Part shown: positions 1-5,554 of the stretch, piece after piece
Layout of the letters: every line of letters starts with the position of its first letter
Numbering within the stretch: the first letter of the stretch is position 1
NCBI GenBank assembly: GCA_036257595.1
Contig: DATAFF010000161.1
Span: 1 to 7,493, forward strand
Direction of reading: 5' to 3'
Origin: DATAFF01 sp036257595
GTDB lineage: Bacteria > Pseudomonadota > Alphaproteobacteria > Rhizobiales > Aestuariivirgaceae
DNA length: 7,493 bases
The notes under the pieces: generated by a model
What the model was told of the DNA's origin: nothing
Seen by the model: the letters and a program-made list of their open reading frames with translations, nothing else
The model's database searches: none
Program-made: the position numbers and the translations under genes

Positions 1-4
1 AAGA

Positions 5-74
5 TTAGGCAGTAGGCAGTAGGCAGTAGGCAAGAGCACCGCCTACTGCCTATTTGCCTACTGCCGACTGCCTC
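5..74. repeat. Inverted heptad repeat, copy 1 (TAGGCAG units), at the 3' end of mtnA
   Basis: The left arm is four head-to-tail heptads: TAGGCAG at 6-12, 13-19 and 20-26, then TAGGCAA at 27-33. The right arm carries the reverse-complement unit CTGCCTA and variants at 41-74, with one 8-base unit at 53-60. Bases 20-31 pair perfectly with 41-52, and 8-18 pair with 55-65 after a one- to two-base irregularity, giving a stem of about 23 pairs around a 9-base loop (32-40). No clear T-run follows the stem on the minus strand, so it is not a textbook intrinsic terminator, although a long hairpin at an operon end could still stop transcription or protect the mRNA 3' end. The right arm overlaps the last mtnA codons and supplies the stop codon. 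It may extend beyond the window's left edge. The element family is not one I can name. Confidence 0.9.
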
Positions 75-1159
75 TTTTCCGGATAGAGCGACAACAGCCC
101 TTCCTCGCTCGCCGCGCAGATGCCCCGCTCGGTGATGAGCCCGGTGACCAGCCTGGCCGGGGTGATGTCGAAGGCCGGATTTGCCGCCGGGCTGCCCGGC
201 GCCGACAGCTGCACCGACACCATCGAGCCGTCGGCGCTGCGTCCGGTGACATGGGTCAATTCCTGCGGCGAGCGCTCCTCGATCGGGATCTCGCTCAAGC
301 CCTTGCGCACGCTCCAGTCGATCGTCGAATGCGGCAGCGCGACATAGAACGGCACCCCGTTGTCGCGCGCCGCAAGCGCTTTGAGATAAGTGCCGATCTT
401 GTTCGCGACATCGCCCGTCCGCGTCGTTCGGTCGGTGCCGACGATCGCGAGGTCGACCTTGCCATGCTGCATCAGATGGCCGCCCGCATTGTCGGCGACG
501 ATGGTGTGCGGCACGCCATGGGCGCCGAGCTCGAAGGCGGTAAGCGCCGCCCCCTGATTGCGTGGTCGTGTCTCGTCCACCCAGACATGGACCTCGATCC
601 CTTCGTCATGCGCCATATAGATGGGCGCCAGCGCCGTCCCCCAATCGACCGTCGCCAGCCATCCGGCATTGCAATGGGTCAGCACATTGACCGGCCGCGC
701 CGGATGCTGGACCGCCACCTCGCGGATCAGCCGGACCCCATGGGCGCCGATCGCCCGGCAGGTCGCGACATCGTCATCGGCAATCTCGCCGGCCCGCGCA
801 TAGGCGGCCGCCACCCGCTCGGCGCGCGGCCGGTTGCGCACTGCGGCGATGATCTCCTCGACCGCCCAGGCCAGATTGACCGCCGTCGGCCGCGTCCGCT
901 TGAGCCGGGCTGCCGCCCGCTCGAGCGCCTCGTCGGAGGGATCCTCCCTGAGCGCCAGGCACATCCCATAGGCGGCGGTGGCGCCGATCAGCGGCGCGCC
1001 GCGGGTTTGCATGGTCTCGATCGCCCGCGCCGCATCTTCACAGCTCGTCAGGGTGAGGACCTCGACGGCATGCGGCAGGCGGGTCTGGTCGAAGATGTGG
1101 ACCACCCAGCCGTCATTATCCACCCATATCGAGCGGTAATGCTTGCCGGCGATCTTCAT
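50..1159 (-). CDS. mtnA: S-methyl-5-thioribose-1-phosphate isomerase
   Basis: This enzyme converts 5-methylthioribose-1-phosphate to 5-methylthioribulose-1-phosphate, the isomerase step of methionine salvage, in the cytoplasm. The 369-residue product has the usual family length. The MtnA landmarks are in order: RGAPLIGATAAYGM near residues 53-66, RPTAVNLAWAVE near 90-101, LTHCNAGWLAT at 160-170, VDETRPRNQGAAL near 194-206, and GTDRTTRTGDVANKIGTY at 241-258. The catalytic pair is visible as Cys163 and Asp243, 80 residues apart as in the Bacillus subtilis enzyme (Cys160/Asp240). eIF2B alpha/beta/delta relatives lack this pair, so MtnA is the better call. The ATG lies 3 bases after the apt stop and has a good AAGGAG ribosome site inside apt, which points to translational coupling. 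The final residues (about RQSAVGK) and the TAG stop are encoded by the heptad repeat, so the C-terminus is probably non-native. Confidence 0.95.
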   Translation of the reverse strand: MKIAGKHYRSIWVDNDGWVVHIFDQTRLPHAVEVLTLTSCEDAARAIETMQTRGAPLIGATAAYGMCLALREDPSDEALERAAARLKRTRPTAVNLAWAVEEIIAAVRNRPRAERVAAAYARAGEIADDDVATCRAIGAHGVRLIREVAVQHPARPVNVLTHCNAGWLATVDWGTALAPIYMAHDEGIEVHVWVDETRPRNQGAALTAFELGAHGVPHTIVADNAGGHLMQHGKVDLAIVGTDRTTRTGDVANKIGTYLKALAARDNGVPFYVALPHSTIDWSVRKGLSEIPIEERSPQELTHVTGRSADGSMVSVQLSAPGSPAANPAFDITPARLVTGLITERGICAASEEGLLSLYPEKRQSAVGK

Positions 1160-1162
1160 GCG

Positions 1163-1708
1163 TCACTCTCCTTCGAATTCGACCAGCGTGTGCACCTTGA
1201 CGCCCTTCTGCCTGAGCTTCGCAGCCCCGCCGAGATCGGGCAGGTCGATGACAAAGGCTGCCGCCACCACCTCGCCCCCGGATTTGCGGATGAGATCGAT
1301 GGCGGCATTGGCGGTGCCGCCGGTCGCCACCAGGTCATCGATCAGCAGCACCCGGTCGTTGCCGTGAATGGCATCGGCATGGATCTCGATACGATCGACG
1401 CCATATTCAAGGGAGTAATCCTGGCCGACCACCTTTCCGGGGAGCTTTCCCTTCTTGCGGATCGGCACGAAGCCGCGCCCCAGCACATGCGCCACCGCCC
1501 CGCCGAGAATGAAGCCGCGCGCCTCGATGCCGGCGACATAATCGATATTGCCCTTGAGGAACGGCCAGCTCAGCTCGTCCACCGCCGCCCGGAACCCGTG
1601 GAGGTCGGCGAGCAGGGTGGTGATGTCGCGGAACTGGATGCCGGCCTTGGGATAGTCCCGAATGGTGCGGATATAGCGCTTGATGTCGAAGCCGTTCCTG
1701 AGGTCCAT
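1163..1708 (-). CDS. apt: Adenine phosphoribosyltransferase
   Basis: Apt condenses adenine with PRPP to give AMP and pyrophosphate in the cytoplasm. The 181-residue length is typical of bacterial Apt. The family features are GIEARGF at 60-66, a conserved loop of the base-binding region, and the PRPP-binding signature VLLIDDLVATGGT at 120-132, with the acidic pair Asp124-Asp125. The N-terminal part (IRDYPKAGIQFRDIT, about 16-30) is also standard for Apt and separates it from hypoxanthine-type transferases. The gene sits between mtnP and mtnA. MtnP releases free adenine, so Apt salvages the purine half of methylthioadenosine while MtnA handles the sugar half. The ATG is 21 bases after the mtnP stop, with only a weak AAGG ribosome site about 8 bases upstream. 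Its last codons (E-G-E-stop) double as the ribosome site of mtnA. Nothing in the sequence suggests damage or transfer. Confidence 0.96.
   Translation of the reverse strand: MDLRNGFDIKRYIRTIRDYPKAGIQFRDITTLLADLHGFRAAVDELSWPFLKGNIDYVAGIEARGFILGGAVAHVLGRGFVPIRKKGKLPGKVVGQDYSLEYGVDRIEIHADAIHGNDRVLLIDDLVATGGTANAAIDLIRKSGGEVVAAAFVIDLPDLGGAAKLRQKGVKVHTLVEFEGE
1168..1173 (-). promoter_or_regulatory. mtnA ribosome binding site inside the end of apt
   Basis: On the minus strand AAGGAG lies 8 bases before the mtnA ATG and is part of the final Glu-Gly-Glu codons of apt. The apt TGA falls between this site and the mtnA start. A terminating ribosome is therefore placed almost on the mtnA start, which supports both the chosen start and translational coupling. 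Confidence 0.75.
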
Positions 1709-1729
1709 GGTCGTTGCCTTGATCTTGCT

Positions 1730-2602
1730 CTAACGGTTGAGCACCCGCCCGGCCACCGCATCGAGCTTGGCGACAAGCTCAGGATCGCGCTTCTCCGGGA
1801 CGGTGATGATGGCGTGCTCGAGCGCCCGGTCGGAACCGATCGGGCAGGGCTCGTGCTCGGGCGGGAAGTTCAGGGCGATCTCGGTGACGAGGCGCGAGGC
1901 GTTGCCCGAATTGGCGCGCACCACATCGAGGATCGACTGGATGTCGACCGTCCCGTGGCCGGGGTGCCAGGAATCGAAGTCGGTGACCATCGCCACCGTG
2001 GCGTAGCAGAGCTCCGCCTCGCGGGCGAGCTTCGCTTCCGGCATGTTGGTCATGCCGATGACGTCGCAGCCCCATTGGCGATAGAGCCTGGATTCGGCGA
2101 CGGTGGAGAATTGCGGTCCTTCCATGCACAGATAGGTGCCGCCGCGATGGCAGCTGATGCCCGCCTTCCGCGCCGCCGCCTCGACCCGGTCGGCAAGCCG
2201 CGGCGAGATCGGATCGGCCAGCGACACATGCGCCACGCAGCCGGTTCCGAAAAAGCTCTTCTCGCGCGCAAAGGTCCGGTCGACGAACTGATCGACGATG
2301 ACGAAGGTGCCCGGCGGCAGATGCTCGCGGAACGAGCCGCAGGCCGAGATCGACACGAGATCGGTGACTCCGGCCCGCTTCATCGCATCGATATTGGCCC
2401 GGTAATTGATCGCGCTCGGCGGGATGGGATGACCGCGACCGTGGCGCGGCAGGAACACCACCTCGATCCCATGGATCGTCCCGATGCGGAATTGATCCGA
2501 GGTCTCGCCCCAGGGCGAGGCGATGGCCTCCCAGTGGGAGCCGTCCATCACCATGTCATAGACGCCGGAGCCGCCGATCACTCCGAGCACTGATTTGGTC
2601 AT
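1730..2602 (-). CDS. mtnP: S-methyl-5'-thioadenosine phosphorylase
   Basis: MtnP phosphorolyses methylthioadenosine to adenine and 5-methylthioribose-1-phosphate, the entry step to methionine salvage. The 290-residue protein shows the purine-nucleoside phosphorylase/MTAP fold motifs: GGSGVY at 10-15 (phosphate loop), PRHGRGH at 52-58, SACGS at 86-90, MEGPQFST at 160-167, GMTNMPEAKLAREAELCYA at 183-201, and TDFDSW at 207-212, whose Asp residues are expected to contact adenine. The Asp-rich TDFDSW motif and the PEAKLAREAE stretch favour MTA phosphorylase over guanosine/inosine phosphorylase, and the following apt and mtnA genes agree. The ATG has a GAGAGGA ribosome site 11 bases upstream, a slightly long spacing. 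It is the first gene of the mtnP-apt-mtnA set. I could not find a convincing promoter in the 112 bases before it, so read-through from petABC is possible. Confidence 0.95.
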   Translation of the reverse strand: MTKSVLGVIGGSGVYDMVMDGSHWEAIASPWGETSDQFRIGTIHGIEVVFLPRHGRGHPIPPSAINYRANIDAMKRAGVTDLVSISACGSFREHLPPGTFVIVDQFVDRTFAREKSFFGTGCVAHVSLADPISPRLADRVEAAARKAGISCHRGGTYLCMEGPQFSTVAESRLYRQWGCDVIGMTNMPEAKLAREAELCYATVAMVTDFDSWHPGHGTVDIQSILDVVRANSGNASRLVTEIALNFPPEHEPCPIGSDRALEHAIITVPEKRDPELVAKLDAVAGRVLNR

Positions 2603-2639
2603 GATAGCGGGTGTCCTCTCGTCGACGGGCAGAGGCTAC

Positions 2640-2712
2640 AGGCAGTAGGCAATAGGCATTAGGCAGTGGGAAAGAGCGAGCACACGACCTACTGCCTAAT
2701 GCCTACTGCCTC
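2640..2712. repeat. Inverted heptad repeat, copy 2 (TAGGCAG units), between petC and mtnP
   Basis: The left arm holds AGGCAG (2640-2645), TAGGCAA (2646-2652), TAGGCAT (2653-2659), TAGGCAG (2660-2666) and TGGG (2667-2670). The right arm holds CCTA (2688-2691), CTGCCTA (2692-2698), ATGCCTA (2699-2705) and CTGCCTC (2706-2712). Bases 2648-2670 pair with 2688-2710 at 21 of 23 positions around a 17-base loop. The loop contains AAGAGC and GAGCAC, both also present in the copy 1 loop. The repeat starts 2 bases after the petC stop and occupies most of the 112-base gap before mtnP. No T-run follows the stem on the minus strand. It could attenuate transcription between the petABC and mtn genes or stabilise the petABC transcript; neither role can be settled from sequence. 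Confidence 0.92.
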
Positions 2713-2714
2713 TC

Positions 2715-3557
2715 TCACGGTTCATGCCTCCCCCAGATCCGCCGCTTGACCAGATAGAGCAGCACCGCGAACACCAGAAGATAGACCATCACCTGGAAGC
2801 CGATGCGCTTGCGCTCCTCCATTTTCGGCTCGCCCGCCCAAGCCAGGAAGGCCGACACATCCTTTGCCATCTGGTCGACGGTCGCCTGGGTGCCGTCGGC
2901 ATAGGTCACGCCGCCCTCGGTGAGCGGCGGCGGCATGCCGATCCAATGGCCGTTCTCGAAATAGGGATTGTAGTGCTTGCCCTCGGGCGCCTCGGCGGCA
3001 AGCTCCGGCGGCGGGTCCTGATAGCCGGTGAGGACCGAATAGACATATTCCGGCCCGCCCATGCCCTTGATCAGCTGGGTCGTATAGAGCGTTTTCAGGC
3101 TGCCCGACCAGCCGGCCCGGCTCTTGGTGATCAGCGACAGGTCCGTAGGCAGCGCCCCGCCATTGGCCGCCCGCGCCGCATTGTCGTTGGGGAACGGCTT
3201 GACGAAAGCATCCGACGGCAGCGCCGGGCGCTCGAACATGTTGCCCGCGGCGTCCGGCCCGTCGGTCACCTTGTACTCCGCCGCAATCGCCTTGACCTGC
3301 TCCGGCGGAAACTCCGGGCCGCCTGGCTCGCCGAGATTGCGATAGCGCATGAGCGACATCGAATGGCAGGCGGCGCACACCTCCTTATAGACCTGGTAGC
3401 CGCGCTGCACCTGCGCCCGGTCGAAGGTGCCGAACGGCCCCTCGAAGCTGAACCCGACGTCCTTGGCGGGGAGCTTCTCGTCGGCGGCAAGCGCCGGCAC
3501 GAGCTGAACCATGAGGCCAAGCAGCGCTGCAGCAAGCAAGGAGATCGAGCGGCTCAT
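2715..3557 (-). CDS. petC: Cytochrome c1 subunit of the cytochrome bc1 complex
   Basis: Cytochrome c1 accepts electrons from the Rieske protein and passes them to soluble or membrane cytochrome c, on the periplasmic face. From the chosen ATG the product is 280 residues. It opens with a Sec signal peptide (MSRSISLLAAALLGLMVQ onward) that probably ends after an Ala-rich ALAA site. The c-type haem motif CAACH follows about 61-65 residues in, with SMSLMRYRNL after it. The PTDLSLI stretch is the counterpart of the family's PPDLSLI motif. The likely sixth haem ligand is the Met of the IGMPPPL motif, near residue 208. A C-terminal anchor (GFQVMVYLLVFAVLLYLV) ends in a basic tail, as expected. The only cysteines are the two of the haem motif. 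An in-frame GTG three codons upstream (3564-3566) is an alternative start: ATG has GAGG at an 8-base spacing, GTG has AGGGGG at 7. The gene follows petB by about 20 bases and is the last gene of petABC. Confidence 0.97.
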   Translation of the reverse strand: MSRSISLLAAALLGLMVQLVPALAADEKLPAKDVGFSFEGPFGTFDRAQVQRGYQVYKEVCAACHSMSLMRYRNLGEPGGPEFPPEQVKAIAAEYKVTDGPDAAGNMFERPALPSDAFVKPFPNDNAARAANGGALPTDLSLITKSRAGWSGSLKTLYTTQLIKGMGGPEYVYSVLTGYQDPPPELAAEAPEGKHYNPYFENGHWIGMPPPLTEGGVTYADGTQATVDQMAKDVSAFLAWAGEPKMEERKRIGFQVMVYLLVFAVLLYLVKRRIWGRHEP

Positions 3558-3578
3558 GATCGACACCTCAAAGCCCCC

Positions 3579-4823
3579 TCACTCGGCGGCACGAAATTCG
3601 GACCGCGGCGGCAGCACCGCCTCGGAGATGGATTTCGGCACCGGTCGCGGCACCTCGAGGAAGCCGACCAGCGGCACGATCACCAGGAAGTGCAGGAAGT
3701 AGTAGGCGGTGGCGATCCGCCCGATGGTCAGCCAAGCCCCTTCCGGCGGGTTGGAGCCGACAATGCCGAGAATGATGCTGTCGATCACCAGGAGCCAGAA
3801 GAACTGCCGGTAGATCGGGCGGTAATTGGCCGAGCGGACCTTCGAGGTGTCGAGCCATGGCAGCGCGAACAGGATCAGGATCGAGCCGAACATCGCGATG
3901 ACGCCGAGCAGCTTGTCGGGGATCGAGCGCAGGATGGCGTAGTACGGCAGGAAGTACCATTCCGGCACGATATGCGTCGGGGTCACCAGCGGATCGGCCT
4001 TGGCATAGTTGATCGGGTGCCCGAGATAGTCCGGCGCGAAGAACATGAAGGCGGCGAACAGCAGCAGGAACACCACGATCCCGTAGAGGTCCTTCATCGT
4101 GTAGTAGGGGTGGAACGACACCGTGTCCTGCCCGGACTGGACCTCGACCCCGATCGGGTTGTTGTTGCCCGGCACATGCAGCGCCCAGATATGCAGGAAC
4201 ACCAGCCCCACCAGCACGAATGGCAGGAGATAGTGCAGCGAGAAGAACCGGTTGAGGGTCGGATTGTCGACCGAGAAGCCGCCCCACAGCCAGGTTACAA
4301 TCGATTCGCCGAAGAACGGTATCGCCGAGAACAGGTTGGTGATCACCTTCGCGGCCCAGAAGCTCATCTGGCCCCATGGCAGCACATAGCCGAGGAAGGC
4401 CGTCGCCATCATGACCAGCAGGATCAGCACGCCGATCATCCACAGCACCTCGCGCGGCGGCTTGTAGGAGCCGTAATAAAGGCCGCGAAAGATGTGGATG
4501 TAGACGGCGAGGAAGAACATCGACGCGCCGACCTGATGCATTTTCTGGATGATGTTGCCGTAATTCACGTCGCGGCGGATTTCCTCGATCGAATCGAAGG
4601 CAAAGTCGACATGCGGCGTGAAATGCATCACCAGCACGATGCCGGTGACGATCTGCACCACCAGCATCACCGCCAGAATGGCGCCGAAGGTCCAGAAATA
4701 ATTGAGGTTGCGCGGCGTCGGGTAGTCGAGCAGATGCACCTTGGTGAAGCTCAGGATCGGCAGGCGCGATTCCAGCCAGCGGGCGACCGGATTCTTGAAC
4801 TCGTAGGGCGCATGCTCGGCCAT
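3579..4823 (-). CDS. petB: Cytochrome b subunit of the cytochrome bc1 complex
   Basis: This is the membrane core of ubiquinol:cytochrome c oxidoreductase, carrying both b haems and the Qo and Qi quinone sites. From ATG 4823 it is 414 residues, the full length for bacterial cytochrome b with eight membrane helices. The haem ligands are His96 and His110 on one helix and His197 and His211 on another, each pair 14 apart and one residue off the Rhodobacter numbering (97/111, 198/212). GYVLPWGQMSFW near 145-156 and the PEWY Qo motif at 287-290 are intact. The start was chosen because AGGAG lies 7 bases upstream and the protein begins MAEHAPYEF. An in-frame ATG at 4868 would add 15 residues and overlap petA by 32 bases. 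It is a stand-alone gene, not fused to cytochrome c1. The gap to petA is only 13 bases. Confidence 0.98.
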   Translation of the reverse strand: MAEHAPYEFKNPVARWLESRLPILSFTKVHLLDYPTPRNLNYFWTFGAILAVMLVVQIVTGIVLVMHFTPHVDFAFDSIEEIRRDVNYGNIIQKMHQVGASMFFLAVYIHIFRGLYYGSYKPPREVLWMIGVLILLVMMATAFLGYVLPWGQMSFWAAKVITNLFSAIPFFGESIVTWLWGGFSVDNPTLNRFFSLHYLLPFVLVGLVFLHIWALHVPGNNNPIGVEVQSGQDTVSFHPYYTMKDLYGIVVFLLLFAAFMFFAPDYLGHPINYAKADPLVTPTHIVPEWYFLPYYAILRSIPDKLLGVIAMFGSILILFALPWLDTSKVRSANYRPIYRQFFWLLVIDSIILGIVGSNPPEGAWLTIGRIATAYYFLHFLVIVPLVGFLEVPRPVPKSISEAVLPPRSEFRAAE

Positions 4824-4830
4824 TATCCGG

Positions 4831-4835
4831 CTCCT
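4831..4835 (-). promoter_or_regulatory. petB ribosome binding site that decides its start
   Basis: AGGAG on the minus strand lies 7 bases before ATG 4823 and just after the petA stop codon. It favours this start over the upstream in-frame ATG at 4868, which lies inside petA. Confidence 0.75.
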
Positions 4836-4836
4836 G

Positions 4837-5424
4837 TCATCCGATGCGGATCTTGGTGTCGCTGACATAGGCGTATTGCGGAACGTGCAGGTTCTCCGGC
4901 GCCGGCCCCTTTCTGATCCGTCCCGCCGTGTCGTAATGCGAGCCGTGGCACGGGCAGAACCAGCCCCCCACCTTCACATTGTTCTCGACCACCGTATAGT
5001 CGCCATCATTGCCGATCGGCACGCAGCCGAGATGGGTGCACACGCCAAGCATCACCAGCATGCTCTCCTTGCCGCCCACCACCCGGTTCTCGTCCGTCGC
5101 TGGAGCGCCTTCCGGCAGATTGGCGTTGCGGGCTTCGGTGTCCGGAAGATTGTCCAGCGGCACCGCCTTGGCGGCCTCGATCTCCTGCGGTGTGCGATGG
5201 CGGATGAACACCGGATTGCCGCGCCATTTGACGGTGATCGCCTGGCCTGCCGCAATGGGCGCAAGGTCGACCTCGATCGAGGCCAGCGCCCGGACCGAGG
5301 CATCGGGATTCATCTGGTCGATGAACGGCCACAGCGCCAAGGCGGCGCCCACCGCGCCGACCGCCCCGGTCGCGATATAGAGAAAATCCCGCCTCGTAGG
5401 CTCGGCTGCTTCGGCTGTCGACAC
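4837..5424 (-). CDS. petA: Rieske iron-sulfur subunit of the cytochrome bc1 complex
   Basis: The Rieske protein carries the high-potential [2Fe-2S] cluster that takes the first electron from ubiquinol at the Qo site and swings to cytochrome c1. The 195-residue product begins with a twin-arginine type N-terminus (TRRDFLY, residues 10-16) followed by one membrane helix (about 15-36) that stays as an anchor. Cluster box 1 is CTHLGC at 129-134 and box 2 is CPCHGSHYD at 157-165. The ligands are Cys129, His131, Cys157 and His160, with Cys134 and Cys159 as the expected disulfide. Ser162 and Tyr164, which tune the cluster potential in the family, are present. The linker between the boxes is 22 residues, longer than in Rhodobacter. 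The start codon is GTG, with GAGGG 6 bases upstream; the next in-frame Met (38) would remove the Tat motif and helix. It is the first gene of petABC. Confidence 0.98.
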   Translation of the reverse strand: MSTAEAAEPTRRDFLYIATGAVGAVGAALALWPFIDQMNPDASVRALASIEVDLAPIAAGQAITVKWRGNPVFIRHRTPQEIEAAKAVPLDNLPDTEARNANLPEGAPATDENRVVGGKESMLVMLGVCTHLGCVPIGNDGDYTVVENNVKVGGWFCPCHGSHYDTAGRIRKGPAPENLHVPQYAYVSDTKIRIG

Positions 5425-5430
5425 GGTTGA

Positions 5431-5435
5431 CCCTC
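5431..5435 (-). promoter_or_regulatory. petA ribosome binding site supporting a GTG start
   Basis: GAGGG on the minus strand lies 6 bases before GTG 5422-5424. There is no ATG nearby in frame, and the signal-anchor segment lies between this GTG and the next Met codon, so this site fixes the petA start. Confidence 0.7.
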
Positions 5436-5543
5436 GATCCGCGCTGATTCAGGTGGGGTATTTGGCATCGGCCGTAAGTCCTGTCCAGCCATCAAAAGTC
5501 GCACGGCCGCAGCCGCACGTAGCGCTTTGGGCGGTTCCAAGGT

Positions 5544-5549
5544 AAGGAG
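5544..5549 (+). promoter_or_regulatory. hemF ribosome binding site
   Basis: AAGGAG with a 5-base spacer precedes ATG 5555. It is the strongest ribosome site in the plus-strand unit and supports the annotated hemF start. Confidence 0.75.
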
Positions 5550-5554
5550 CTTGG

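Larger units (their letters stand above)
5425..5554. promoter_or_regulatory. Divergent intergenic region between petA and hemF
   Basis: These 130 bases must hold the start signals of both petABC (minus) and hemF (plus). I see ribosome sites at both ends but no convincing sigma-70 promoter. The best minus-strand candidate is TGGACA with a 17-base spacer to CAAATA, a poor -10 match. A short palindrome TTGG-N6-CCAA sits at 5527-5540, close to the hemF ribosome site, and could be an operator or chance. No full FNR/FixK box (TTGAT-N4-ATCAA) and no Irr-type iron element are visible. That two transcription units diverge from here is certain from gene orientation; the regulators are unknown. Confidence 0.55.

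Noticed and set aside
5..74. Short repeats as a CRISPR array
   Set aside because: Units are 7 bases, directly tandem without unique spacers, and arranged as inverted arms; no cas genes are nearby.
251..2593. A 780-codon open frame on the plus strand opposite mtnA, apt and mtnP
   Set aside because: It is antisense to three well-supported genes, crosses their boundaries, and has the Arg/His/Asp-rich composition typical of a GC-rich complement frame. It is open because strong third-position G/C bias removes antisense stops.
2640..2712. Canonical intrinsic terminator after petC
   Set aside because: The stem is long and stable but has no T-run on the transcribed side, and the same sequence recurs as a dispersed repeat, so I annotate it as a repeat with possible termination activity.
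2724..4865. A 713-codon open frame on the plus strand opposite petC and petB
   Set aside because: It is antisense to both cytochrome genes, with low-complexity His/Arg/Asp/Gln-rich translation and no recognisable domain; an artefact of codon bias.
4824..4868. Upstream ATG start for petB adding 15 residues
   Set aside because: It would overlap petA by 32 bases, the added residues do not resemble the cytochrome b N-terminus, and ATG 4823 has a clear AGGAG site.
5482..5495. Possible FNR/FixK box in the petA-hemF gap
   Set aside because: The right half ATCAA (5491-5495) is present, but the left half at the required spacing reads TGTCC rather than TTGAT, so only half a site exists.
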